Source: Bacteroidales bacterium UBA1800
GTDB lineage: Bacteria > Bacteroidota > Bacteroidia > Bacteroidales > VadinHA17
Direction of reading: 5' to 3'
NCBI GenBank assembly: GCA_002319915.1
Contig: DCFQ01000044.1
Span: 1-40,857, forward strand
DNA length: 40,857 bases
Within the stretch, counting starts at the first letter, position 1. Every line of letters begins with the position of its first letter. The position numbers and the translations under genes were made by a program. Below, in pieces: positions 8,901-17,270 of the stretch. The notes beneath the pieces are model-generated. The model made no database searches, was not told the DNA's origin, and saw only the letters and a list, made by a program, of their open reading frames with translations.

Positions 8901-10376
8901 CTAATACGACCTTGCAAACAATACACGTTTGCCGGAGGGCCTGCCTGAGTAAATACATTTACCTTCTTCCGGGGGAGCATCAAACGGGATACACCTGATG
9001 GTTGCTTTGGTCTCTTCCTTGATCTTCTCCTCGGTTTCTGATGTGCCGTCCCAGTGTGCCAATATAAATCCGCCCTGGTTATCGATCACTTCGAGAAAAT
9101 CCTTCCAGGTGTCGATGGAAAATGTGTTTTCCTGCCTGAATTTCAATGCCTTATTGAATATATTTACCTGGATATCGTCCATGAGCTTTTTAAGATGCCC
9201 GACCACTGCATTCAGGGGGATGGTCTCTTTTTCGAGCGTATCCCTGCGTGCCACTTCGACAGTGCCGTTTTCCAGGTCGCGCGGGCCCATGGCAAGTCGG
9301 ACAGGCACCCCCTTCAGTTCGGAATCGGCAAATTTGAATCCCGGCTTAAAGTTCTCCCTGTCGTCATATTTAACCGAGAATCCTGCCTTCTCCAGCTCCG
9401 TCTTCAAGGCAAGCGCTTTCACGGAGATCGCTGCAAGCTGGTCGTCAGCCTTGAATATGGGGATAATGACCACCTGGAGCGGAGCCAGCTTTGGAGGAAG
9501 GACAAGACCGTGATTATCGGAGTGGGCCATTATCAGGGCCCCGATCATCCTTGTGGAGAGCCCCCAGGAGGTTGCCCATACATAATCGAGCTTCCCTGAT
9601 TTATCGGTAAACTGGACATCGAAGGCTTTGGCGAAATTCTGGCCGAGGAAGTGGCTTGTGCCCGCCTGCAGGGCCTTCCCGTCCTGCATGAGGGCCTCAA
9701 TGGTATAAGTGTCGAGAGCGCCTGCGAACCGTTCATTCTCGGTCTTGTAGCCTTTGATGACAGGCAGCGCCATGTAGTTCTCGGCAAAATCGGAGTACAC
9801 GCCTATCATTTTTTCAGTCTCCTCAACGGCTTCTTCTTTTGTCGCGTGAGCCGTGTGACCCTCCTGCCACAGGAACTCGGCAGTCCTGAGGAACAGCCGC
9901 GTCCTCATTTCCCATCTTACAACGTTGGCCCACTGATTTATCAGGATCGGGAGATCCCGGTATGATTGTATCCAGTTCTTATATGAATTCCAGATTATAG
10001 TCTCCGATGTCGGCCTTACAATCAGTTCTTCCTCGAGCTTTGCAGTCGGATCCACAACGATTCCCTTGCCATTTTCATCCATCTTGAGCCTGTAATGGGT
10101 AACAACCGCACATTCCTTCGCAAAGCCCTCGACGTGTGATGCCTCACGGCTGAAGAATGACTTGGGAATGAACAGGGGGAAATAAGCATTTACATGCCCG
10201 GTTGCCTTGAACATCCTATCCAGCTGGGCCTGAATGTGTTCCCATATTGCATATCCATAAGGCTTTATTACCATGCAGCCTCTAACAGCCGAGTTTTCTG
10301 CCAGATCTGCTTTGATAACCAAGTCATTATACCATTGTGCATAATTCTCTTCCTTGTTCGTCAAAAACTTCGCCAT
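8901..10376 (-). CDS. proS: Prolyl-tRNA synthetase, archaeal/eukaryal type (ProS type 3)
   Basis: Charges tRNA-Pro with proline. The 491-residue length, the absence of an editing insertion (as in E. coli type) and the C-terminal zinc-binding-like extension ending GKRVLFARSY identify the type-3 form common in Bacteroidota. Class II motifs are visible: KPYGYAIWEHIQAQLD, RPTSETIIWNSYKNWI, the motif 2 loop RWEMRTRLFLRTAEFLWQEG, and GTSHFLGQNFAKAFDVQF. The anticodon-binding domain starts near residue 300 (LAPLQVVIIPIFK). It appears monocistronic; the gene downstream starts 109 bases away and a hairpin follows the stop. Confidence 0.95.
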   Translation of the reverse strand: MAKFLTNKEENYAQWYNDLVIKADLAENSAVRGCMVIKPYGYAIWEHIQAQLDRMFKATGHVNAYFPLFIPKSFFSREASHVEGFAKECAVVTHYRLKMDENGKGIVVDPTAKLEEELIVRPTSETIIWNSYKNWIQSYRDLPILINQWANVVRWEMRTRLFLRTAEFLWQEGHTAHATKEEAVEETEKMIGVYSDFAENYMALPVIKGYKTENERFAGALDTYTIEALMQDGKALQAGTSHFLGQNFAKAFDVQFTDKSGKLDYVWATSWGLSTRMIGALIMAHSDNHGLVLPPKLAPLQVVIIPIFKADDQLAAISVKALALKTELEKAGFSVKYDDRENFKPGFKFADSELKGVPVRLAMGPRDLENGTVEVARRDTLEKETIPLNAVVGHLKKLMDDIQVNIFNKALKFRQENTFSIDTWKDFLEVIDNQGGFILAHWDGTSETEEKIKEETKATIRCIPFDAPPEEGKCIYSGRPSGKRVLFARSY

Positions 10377-10709
10377 CGTTTGGTATGGTATTTGTCTTTA
10401 TTGATTAAAAACCGGTCTGTAAAAATAGACAAAACTTTCAGGAATTTAAAAAAATGAAGACAACCGGCATCATCTGGTCATTCGGTAAGCGCTCCAGGCG
10501 GCATGTCCGGCAAAATTCCGGGATGGCCGGAGGCCAGGAGATGTTGGCTCCATTTGCAACCGGCAATATGTTTTGCCTGAACAATAATGCGGGCAGGCCG
10601 CAAGTTATTAATTTATCACCAGGCAGTTCAGGCCGGAAAGGCCGGGTTTGGGTGAAGAGGGGAGGAATAGGCAAGTTGCGGCCATTTGTATTTCAGGATT
10701 TAATATTTA
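10377..10709. other. Non-coding stretch between divergent proS and the lipoprotein gene
   Basis: Together with 10710-10819 this is the largest gap in the window (443 bases). Open frames inside it (10454-10804 on plus, 10438-10674 on minus) give protein sequences without family resemblance and with atypical composition. No tRNA, riboswitch or repeat was recognised. It presumably holds the proS promoter; the lipoprotein promoter is annotated separately at its right end. Confidence 0.5.
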
Positions 10710-10739
10710 TTGCGGCATCAGTAAAAAATATTAAATTTG
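10710..10739 (+). promoter_or_regulatory. Promoter for the Tyr/Ser-rich lipoprotein gene
   Basis: TTG at 10710-10712, exactly 19 bases, then TAAATTTG at 10732-10739. This fits the Bacteroidota consensus TTG-N17..23-TAnnTTTG at both elements and in spacing, the best match found in the window. The predicted start near 10745 gives a leader of about 75 bases. Confidence 0.62.
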
Positions 10740-10819
10740 TTCCAGGACCACAGATCGTAAGCGTAAACAGCTATTTTGGTACAATATTTGATTGTTTGAA
10801 CTAAACAACGGGAGTAAAA

Positions 10820-12193
10820 ATGAAAGCATTATATTATTTATTTGGTTCGGCACTTCTTACACTCGGGTCCTGCTCATCAGGGCTCTATGTAGGGACTGAG
10901 TATGATGATCTCTATTACCAGAATTCGGACAAACCTGTTACCCGCACGATAAATTCATACAATCAGCCGGTTGCAGAAGGTCTGAATCCTGATAACTACT
11001 TTAATAATATCTATGCCAACGATACTCTCGTTTCGGATGAATACTCCGATGCGATCGATTCGGCTGTCAATAATGGCGGAGTAGGAGTAGTCAATAACTA
11101 TTACGGGACGGATTCGTATGCCGGGAGGCTGAGAAGCTTCTACGGCAATTATTTCTATCCTTACTGGCAGGATCCTTTCTATTTTACAGGATTCCCATCA
11201 TTCGGGGGCAGCTTCTTTTCAGGCTATCCGTATTACTATTCCGGATTCCCCTACAATAATTATTATGATCCGTTCTACACCGACATGTACTATGGCTATG
11301 GCTTCAATCCATACTATTACGGTTACAGCCCGTTCTCTTACGGATACGGTAGGCCTTACTGGGGTTCGTACTATGGGGGATTTTACGGAGGATACGGGTA
11401 CCCGTTCTATGGATACGGAAACGGATATTACTCATACAATGATTTTGGTGGTGTGAAGTACGGCAGGAGGGAGAGGCCAAGCAACCTTTCAACAAGATGG
11501 GCCGGCGGCGGTTCAGGCTCCCCTTCATCCTCATCTTCCAGAAGGGTCTCAAACATCGAAGGCACATCAGGAGGTTCCTATTCCGGTAGTGCAGGTGCTG
11601 TATCATCAGCCGGAAGGCGCAGTTATTCAAATTCTGTTAATTCACAGTATGGGACCGCTTCGGTGGGAAGACGTACCACACAGGACCCGACAGTCAGGTC
11701 CGGTAATAGTACTGTCTCAGGATCAAGAAGCTCAGTCACATCAAGACCAATGTACAATTCTGCCAACAGGAGCTACACTCCAAGCTACAGCAATCCCAGG
11801 ATGAGCACACGCCCGTCTTACAATAATACAAGGGTAAATTCCGGCGTCAGCCAGTATAACTCGGGCAGGAATTTCAGCAATAGCGGTGCAAGTTCATATT
11901 CAAGATCATATCAGAACTCGATCCAGAGAAGCAGAGGGAGTTCATCCATAAATTCCGGAAGTGTCCGGTCAGGAGGTTCCTTCAGCAGCCCGAGAAGCTA
12001 TTCAGCCCCGGCCAGAAGCAGCTATAGCCGCAGTTCATACTCATCAAGCCCGTCATATAGTTCCGGAAGCAGGTCATCCTCTTTCGGCAGCAGTTCAGGA
12101 TCGAGGGGAAGCAGCTCATTTTCATCAGGTTCCAGTTCAAGGTCTTCTTCTTCCTCTTCCGGAGGAAGCTCATCCTCAGGCCACAGGCGATAG
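10820..12193 (+). CDS. Low-complexity lipoprotein, Tyr/Gly-rich then Ser/Gly-rich
   Basis: 457 residues. The lipobox LTLGSC puts the lipidated cysteine at 18, so the mature protein is probably in the outer membrane or on the surface. Residues 20-95 are ordinary and acidic. Residues about 97-215 are extremely rich in Tyr, Gly, Phe and Pro (NPYYYGYSPFSYGYG-like). Residues about 225-457 are Ser, Gly, Arg and Tyr rich and end in nearly pure Ser/Gly tracts. There is no enzymatic motif. Similar lipoproteins are frequent in Bacteroidota and are usually annotated as hypothetical. The two low-complexity blocks resemble prion-like or adhesive domains, but no function is known. A FadL-like porin gene follows 80 bases downstream and may be co-transcribed. 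Confidence 0.85.
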   Translation: MKALYYLFGSALLTLGSCSSGLYVGTEYDDLYYQNSDKPVTRTINSYNQPVAEGLNPDNYFNNIYANDTLVSDEYSDAIDSAVNNGGVGVVNNYYGTDSYAGRLRSFYGNYFYPYWQDPFYFTGFPSFGGSFFSGYPYYYSGFPYNNYYDPFYTDMYYGYGFNPYYYGYSPFSYGYGRPYWGSYYGGFYGGYGYPFYGYGNGYYSYNDFGGVKYGRRERPSNLSTRWAGGGSGSPSSSSSRRVSNIEGTSGGSYSGSAGAVSSAGRRSYSNSVNSQYGTASVGRRTTQDPTVRSGNSTVSGSRSSVTSRPMYNSANRSYTPSYSNPRMSTRPSYNNTRVNSGVSQYNSGRNFSNSGASSYSRSYQNSIQRSRGSSSINSGSVRSGGSFSSPRSYSAPARSSYSRSSYSSSPSYSSGSRSSSFGSSSGSRGSSSFSSGSSSRSSSSSSGGSSSSGHRR

Positions 12194-12273
12194 GTTAAAC
12201 TTAGAATATTGAGAATTTGCAGTTTCATTCTATAACAGAGTGCTGGTAGTATTTTAATCAAAATCAAACTCAC

Positions 12274-13755
12274 ATGAAGAAAATATCTCTCATTACAGCA
12301 ACTTTATTCCTGTTGATTCTTTCTGCATACCCCCAGAATGTTGATGATGCCCTAAGGTACTCACAGATCTTCTACGGAGGTACCGCACGCTTTATGTCAA
12401 TGGGAGGAGCATTCACTGCACTGGGCGGAGATATGTCGACACTGACCCAGAATCCTGCCGGGATCGGAGTGTTCAGATCATCGGAAATAACCTTCTCGCC
12501 GCAGCTTTTCTATAACAATACCTCTGCCGATTTCCATTCAAATTTCAAGGACTACGTTTACAACTTCAACCTCGGACAGATCGGAATTGTAAGCCGGATC
12601 ATATCGAGCAGCGGGACAACGGGATTACTGTCACTCAATGTCGGCTATTCCTATAACAAGACCAACAACCTGAACCAGACGATCCGGATACAGGGGACAA
12701 GCACACAGAATTCCATGGCTGACTACTGGGCCGACCAGGGCTATGGAACAAGGTACACCGACCTTACCGGGGCACCAGGCATTGCATATGATACCTGGGT
12801 GATCGATACGATTACAGGCTCGGGACAGACAGCTTACGGGACCGTTTTCAACAACTACGGGGATAATGTCACTTCGCAGTACGGCCAGATGATCCGCAGG
12901 AGAATAAACGACGAAGGATCGATGGGCGAGCACGCTATCTCCATAGGAGGAAATATCTCGAACAAGATCTTTTTCGGGGCAACCCTTGGGATTAATTCCC
13001 TGAGGTACGTCGGTCATTATGAACATCTGGAACAGGCTGATTATAACCTTGATTCAGGCTTTAAGGATTTTACCTACACCGAGCATTACGAGGATACGGG
13101 AACCGGAATATCGTTCAAGATAGGAACGATAATCAAACCCGTCGAGTCACTTAGGATTGGCCTTGCATTTCATGCCCCGACCCGCTTCAGGATAAATGAA
13201 TACTATTACGACAATATCAGCTCGAACTTTACGGGTAATACGCATTACGAATCATCAAATGATCCGACAAAGTTCGGTTATGCCCTGACAACTCCTTTCA
13301 GGGCACTTGCAGGGGTTGCAGTCCAGATCAAAAAAACAGCCCTTGTCAGCGTCGATTATGAATTCGTTGATTACAGTTCGGCCAAGTTCAGCGATTGGGG
13401 TGATAACTTCGATTATACTCCCCTGAATGACGGGATCCGGACCACTCTGAAGCCCTCCAATAATTTCAGAGTCGGGGCAGAGTACAGGCTTGACAAGCTT
13501 TACCTGCGGGGCGGCTACGGATTGTACGGGAAAGTATTCAAGTCGGGTGAGCTGAACCAGGATATGAGCTATAACTCGTACTCCGCCGGCATTGGCTACA
13601 GGGAACAGAATATAAGCATTGATTTCGCCTTTACCAATCTCAGCAATCCGCAAAAATATATCCTGTATGCTTCAACCGCCGGTGACGCTGTTGCTGATCT
13701 GAACACGCACAGGAATTACTTTACGCTGAGCCTCGGATACAAGTTCGGATACTAA
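12274..13755 (+). CDS. FadL/OmpP1-type outer-membrane transport barrel
   Basis: 493 residues. A signal peptide ends near residue 20 (LFLLILSAYPQ). The mature N-terminus, YSQIFYGGTARFMSMGGAFTALGGDMSTLTQNPAGIGVF, is the characteristic N-terminal plug of the FadL/OmpP1/TodX and PorV-like family, including the NPAG motif. The rest shows amphipathic strand repeats ending in an aromatic-rich terminal strand (NYFTLSLGYKFGY). Family members import hydrophobic compounds or, as PorV/LptO, act in type IX secretion; no marker here decides between them. Its stop codon overlaps that of the convergent wbqC by 3 bases. Confidence 0.85.
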   Translation: MKKISLITATLFLLILSAYPQNVDDALRYSQIFYGGTARFMSMGGAFTALGGDMSTLTQNPAGIGVFRSSEITFSPQLFYNNTSADFHSNFKDYVYNFNLGQIGIVSRIISSSGTTGLLSLNVGYSYNKTNNLNQTIRIQGTSTQNSMADYWADQGYGTRYTDLTGAPGIAYDTWVIDTITGSGQTAYGTVFNNYGDNVTSQYGQMIRRRINDEGSMGEHAISIGGNISNKIFFGATLGINSLRYVGHYEHLEQADYNLDSGFKDFTYTEHYEDTGTGISFKIGTIIKPVESLRIGLAFHAPTRFRINEYYYDNISSNFTGNTHYESSNDPTKFGYALTTPFRALAGVAVQIKKTALVSVDYEFVDYSSAKFSDWGDNFDYTPLNDGIRTTLKPSNNFRVGAEYRLDKLYLRGGYGLYGKVFKSGELNQDMSYNSYSAGIGYREQNISIDFAFTNLSNPQKYILYASTAGDAVADLNTHRNYFTLSLGYKFGY

Positions 13756-14354
13756 AGATAGCTTCCTGCATCAGGACCTGTGTTGAAGATCAGGTCGATA
13801 ATGCTAAGGCCCTTAACGGGCCTTTCTGTTGGGAATACCTTTATGTAGGAATGCGGCCTGAAATCCGGCAACAGATCGGGTGAGGCCGCATACCTGAAAT
13901 CATCTGCCATGCTCCCGGGTTTGATAAAAGCGGAAGTGCGTTCCGTCACCCGGTCAAGTTTCAGGACAGCCAGGCATTCATTGACCAGCGCTTCATTGAG
14001 ATCGATCAGGAATTTGTGATTGTCGCGTATGATCTTTTCAAAACTCCCGGAGTAGAACTGAAAAAACGGAGATCTTCCGTACGCAGCTATCAGGGCACGG
14101 ACATGAACCTGCTGCCATCTTTTCGAATAATCGATCGCTGTATCCTTTATAGCCGTCTTGGGGGAATTCCCTTTTATGACCGGGACCACAAGGATTTGGG
14201 GACCATTCGCCGACAGGATGGTGCACCGGTTGCGGAGAGTCTGTTTGGAGTAGTTTTCTTCGGTTTCGACCAGGACTTTTTTAGCTTCCGCAATGAGACT
14301 GAAATAGCCTGCAGGAGGAAGGTACGCCGTAGGAAGCAGAATCTCCTGACGCAT
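13752..14354 (-). CDS. WbqC-like family protein
   Basis: 200 residues. The N-terminal signature PTAYLPPAGYFSLIAEAKKV, the segment VETEENYSKQTLRNRCTILSANG with its conserved RNR, and the C-terminal FPTERPVKGLSIIDLIFNTG match the WbqC family (PF08889-type), found in some polysaccharide loci and widely in Bacteroidota. The biochemical activity is unknown. It starts 3 bases after larB on the same strand, so it is the last gene of the lar unit; whether it shares a function with it or simply shares a transcript is unclear. Confidence 0.82.
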   Translation of the reverse strand: MRQEILLPTAYLPPAGYFSLIAEAKKVLVETEENYSKQTLRNRCTILSANGPQILVVPVIKGNSPKTAIKDTAIDYSKRWQQVHVRALIAAYGRSPFFQFYSGSFEKIIRDNHKFLIDLNEALVNECLAVLKLDRVTERTSAFIKPGSMADDFRYAASPDLLPDFRPHSYIKVFPTERPVKGLSIIDLIFNTGPDAGSYL

Positions 14355-14357
14355 CGT

Positions 14358-15107
14358 TCATTTCATCTGGTTGATCATGCTGGCTGAGAAGCCGGCGCCA
14401 AACCCGTTATCGATATTAACCACGGTAACACCTGCTGAACAGCTTGTAAGCATTGCAAGCAGGGCTGATATGCCGCCGAAGCTTGCACCATAGCCCACGC
14501 TTGTCGGAACAGCGATCACGGGGATATTGACAAGTCCGCCGACGACGCTAGCAAGCGCCCCTTCCATTCCGGCAATCACTATTACCACCCGGCATTTCCT
14601 GATTTCAGGAAGCTTGTCGACCAGCCTGTGGATACCAGCCACGCCGGCATCATAGATCCTGGTCACTTCGTTCCCGAGCAGTTCAGCCGTGACCGCGGCT
14701 TCCTCGGCAACCGGGATATCCGAAGTGCCTGCCGTTACCACCGCGATACCGGTTTCGGGCCGCAGAGGGGTTTTCTTCTGAACACTGATTATCCTCGCTG
14801 CCTTGTAGAATACCGCTTCCGGCAGCTTATTCTTTACCTCATTGAACATAAGCTCATCGGCTCTGGTCCCGATGAGGTTGTTTCCTCTTTCCGACATCGA
14901 AAGGAAAATAGCCACGACTTGTTCGACCGTTTTCCCGGCGCAGTAAACAATTTCCGGGTACCCTGTCCGCATCTCCCTGTGATTATCCAGCCTGGCAAAT
15001 CCCAGGTCGGTATATGGGAAATCCTTAAGAACGGTGAGCGCTTCTTCCGGGCTTTTTTCACCGCTTTTGACTTCATAAAGAAGCTGTTCTATCTCATTCC
15101 TCGTCAT
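14358..15107 (-). CDS. larB: Nickel-pincer cofactor biosynthesis protein LarB
   Basis: 249 residues. LarB carboxylates the pyridinium ring of nicotinic acid adenine dinucleotide and hydrolyses its phosphoanhydride to give P2CMN, the first step towards the nickel-pincer nucleotide. The PurE-like C-terminal half is clear: GIAVVTAGTSDIPVAEEAA, RIYDAGVAGIHRL, VVIVIAGMEGALASVVGGL, VIAVPTSVGYGASFGG, INIDNGFGAGF-like end. The N-terminal third (FARLDNHREMRTGYPEIVYCAGKT) is the LarB-specific part. It overlaps larE by 4 bases (ATGA arrangement), so translation is coupled. Confidence 0.93.
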   Translation of the reverse strand: MTRNEIEQLLYEVKSGEKSPEEALTVLKDFPYTDLGFARLDNHREMRTGYPEIVYCAGKTVEQVVAIFLSMSERGNNLIGTRADELMFNEVKNKLPEAVFYKAARIISVQKKTPLRPETGIAVVTAGTSDIPVAEEAAVTAELLGNEVTRIYDAGVAGIHRLVDKLPEIRKCRVVIVIAGMEGALASVVGGLVNIPVIAVPTSVGYGASFGGISALLAMLTSCSAGVTVVNIDNGFGAGFSASMINQMK

Positions 15108-15907
15108 AGCCTGGTCTTTAATTCATTGAAACTGCCTGTCCTGTAACCTTCGAGATCCAAAGATACGTATCTGAATCCCAATTTCTTAAAGTAATCAGTG
15201 ATCAGTTCTCTTTCAGGGCTATGGATGAGCAGTGCAAAATATGCCGGGGGGCATTCGATCCTGGCAAGGTCGCCATGCATCCTGACCCTTGTTCCGGGAA
15301 AACCTTTCATGAGCAGGAAACTTTCTGCTTCATCTATCATGTTGATCATCTGCTCATTAATAGTAGTATTGTAAGGGATTCTTGTGAGAAGGCAGGCCAT
15401 GGCCGGTTTATCCCAATCAGGCAGGCCGCTTTCATGCGACATTTCCCTTATGTCTGACTTGGTCAGTCCTGCTTCCAGAAGCGGGCTCCTTACCGACAGT
15501 TCGGCAAGGGCCCTAAGACCGGGCCTGTAGTCCCTGGTATCATCGGCATTGGTTCCGTCAACCACAAAACCATACCCGTTCTTGCCGGCGAAGGAAACCA
15601 ATTCGGTGAATAGCGCCTTTTTGCACAGGTAGCACCTCTCAGGCGGGTTATCCCTGATAGTTTCCGGGAATGGCAGGTTGATAATACTGTGCTTTATCCC
15701 GTGGGTACTGGTGAAGGCGACTGCATCTTTAATTTCCCTCACTGGGATATAGGGGGTGCGGATCGTCACGCCCAGCACATTCTTAAGGTTCAGGGAGGCT
15801 GCCCTGTGCAGGAGGAAGGAGCTGTCCACCCCCCCGGAGAAGGCCACAACGAATGAATTCAGGTCCCTGAGTATTGAGTCGAGCTTTTCTGATTTGACAT
15901 TATTCAT
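15104..15907 (-). CDS. larE: LarE sulfur transferase, probably the [4Fe-4S] type
   Basis: 267 residues. LarE adds two sulfurs to P2CMN to make the dithio-dicarboxylate ligand. The PP-loop is AFSGGVDSS (SGGVDS at 24-29), and VDGTNADDTRDYRPG is the family nucleotide/substrate segment. Three cysteines stand out: Cys92 and Cys95 in RCYLCKK and Cys172 in AMACLLTRIPYN. In Lactiplantibacillus LarE one cysteine (Cys176 there) is sacrificed per reaction; in a three-cysteine type, known to me from Thermotoga, the cysteines hold a [4Fe-4S] cluster that delivers sulfur catalytically. The pattern here fits the second type. Overlaps larC by 8 bases and larB by 4. Confidence 0.93.
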   Translation of the reverse strand: MNNVKSEKLDSILRDLNSFVVAFSGGVDSSFLLHRAASLNLKNVLGVTIRTPYIPVREIKDAVAFTSTHGIKHSIINLPFPETIRDNPPERCYLCKKALFTELVSFAGKNGYGFVVDGTNADDTRDYRPGLRALAELSVRSPLLEAGLTKSDIREMSHESGLPDWDKPAMACLLTRIPYNTTINEQMINMIDEAESFLLMKGFPGTRVRMHGDLARIECPPAYFALLIHSPERELITDYFKKLGFRYVSLDLEGYRTGSFNELKTRL

Positions 15908-17090
15908 TTTTCGGAAATTTTTCCCGGGTCAGCAACGACACCAGGTAATTGTAAACCTCCTTGACAGGAATTCCTTGTTCTGCGGCTATCTTCCTGCATT
16001 CATCGAATTCCGGTTTTGCCGAAACCTCCTTGCCATCGAGATATGAATGTTTAATCGTAACGTCCCCGTAGATTGTTCCAAGTTTCCTGAACTCCCTCGA
16101 AAGAGTCTCCTTGTGAAACCTGAACATCCTGATCCCCAGTGTGGTTGATTCGATAAAAAGGATCGTCTTCACAATATCTGCCAGGCCTGGTTCACAAATG
16201 ACATTTATGATAATTCCCGGCCTTCCTTTTTTCATGATGATCCCGGTGAAGTAAACATCGGAAGCCCCTGCCTTGAAGAGCATTTCCGATATGTAATCAT
16301 AAAACTCCGGGTTCATGTCATCAATGTTGCATTCCACAAGGATCGCTTCATGCCCGCTTCCTTCACCTGAAGTGTATTCACCCAGCGAGACCCGCAAAAG
16401 GTTTGGGACATCCGGGTGGTTTTTATGGCCTATCCCGTAACCCGTTTTTTCAATCTTGGCCCTGACGGGTTTTGAAAAGTCAGTTCCCAGAACTGCAAGT
16501 ATTGCAGCCCCGGTCGGTGTTGTTGCTTCAAAATCGACCCCTCCCGATTTTACAGGGATCCCTTTGATAAGCTCAATGGTGGCTGGTGCAGGCACGGGCA
16601 GCTTCCCATGATCGCAATTGACAAATCCGCCGCCGAGCTCGACCTCAGAGACATGGACGGCATCGACGTTAAGTGCATTAAAGCATACTGCGGCACCGGC
16701 AACGTCAATTATGGAATCGATAGCCCCAACTTCGTGAAAATGGACCTCATTCACAGGTATGCCGTGAACGGCTGCCTCAGCTTCAGCTATTTTCGTGAAT
16801 ATCTTAATGCTGAGATCTTTTGTTGCAGCCGGGAGGGAAGAAGAAGTGATTATTTCCTCAATGTCGGAAAGATGCCTGTGATGATGCTCGTGATGTACCT
16901 GCTTCACCGTTACCTTTGTTCCCATTATGCCATGCCTCTGGTCACTTTCAACAATGAGTTCCCAGCCCTGGAGATTGAGCTTGCCAAGTTCATTCATAAG
17001 GAAATCCCTGTCCACGCCCAGATCGATCATGGCCCCGAGGTTCATGTCCCCGCTTATTCCCGAGAAGCAGTCGTAAAAAAGTACTTTCAT
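15900..17090 (-). CDS. larC: LarC nickel insertase (CTP-dependent cyclometallase), single frame
   Basis: 396 residues. LarC inserts nickel into the pincer nucleotide, using CTP, to finish the cofactor. The start FYDCFSGISGDMNLGAMIDLG is the family signature. A histidine-rich segment (VHHEHHHRHLSD, about residues 65-76) may bind nickel. NEVHFHEVGAIDSIIDVAGA and ATTPTGAAILAVL are further conserved parts, and the C-terminal LarC2 region (MKKGRPGIIINVICEP, GIRMFRFHKETLSRE) continues in the same frame. In L. plantarum the two halves are joined by programmed frameshifting; here no frameshift is needed. First gene of larC-larE-larB-wbqC. Confidence 0.94.
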   Translation of the reverse strand: MKVLFYDCFSGISGDMNLGAMIDLGVDRDFLMNELGKLNLQGWELIVESDQRHGIMGTKVTVKQVHHEHHHRHLSDIEEIITSSSLPAATKDLSIKIFTKIAEAEAAVHGIPVNEVHFHEVGAIDSIIDVAGAAVCFNALNVDAVHVSEVELGGGFVNCDHGKLPVPAPATIELIKGIPVKSGGVDFEATTPTGAAILAVLGTDFSKPVRAKIEKTGYGIGHKNHPDVPNLLRVSLGEYTSGEGSGHEAILVECNIDDMNPEFYDYISEMLFKAGASDVYFTGIIMKKGRPGIIINVICEPGLADIVKTILFIESTTLGIRMFRFHKETLSREFRKLGTIYGDVTIKHSYLDGKEVSAKPEFDECRKIAAEQGIPVKEVYNYLVSLLTREKFPKNE

Positions 17091-17179
17091 AGAATTACCT
17101 GTTATCAGCGCATAACTATGAATGGTCGGGATCTGCGCCAGCCGTCCCTTGATTCACCCGTCGGCACCCGTTCAGGATG

Positions 17180-17187
17180 CAAAGATA
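17180..17187 (-). promoter_or_regulatory. Candidate -7 promoter element for the lar operon
   Basis: On the minus strand the sequence reads TATCTTTG, an exact TAnnTTTG match, followed by CA as often seen in this phylum. No good -33 TTG lies 17-23 bases upstream. The predicted leader before larC is about 80 bases. It lies in the 180-base region shared with the divergent DUF362 gene. Confidence 0.42.
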
Positions 17188-17270
17188 CAATTTCCGGTAA
17201 CAGGAGGGCAGAATTAAAAAAAAGTCGTAATTTTCGGCTCTTTTTGTTCACACACGAAACCTTTTAATAT

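Noticed and set aside
10610..10660. Small GC-rich palindrome (GGCC-GGAAA-GGCC) considered as an RNA element.
   Set aside because: The stem is only four bases and no surrounding structure supports a riboswitch or small RNA.
10454..10804. A 116-codon open frame in the gap upstream of the lipoprotein gene.
   Set aside because: The translation resembles no family, has unusual composition, and the promoter of the next gene lies inside it.
12022..12273. Acidic minus-strand open frame of 83 codons within the Ser-rich lipoprotein gene.
   Set aside because: It is the reverse complement of Ser codons (giving Glu/Asp/Leu runs), a composition artefact.
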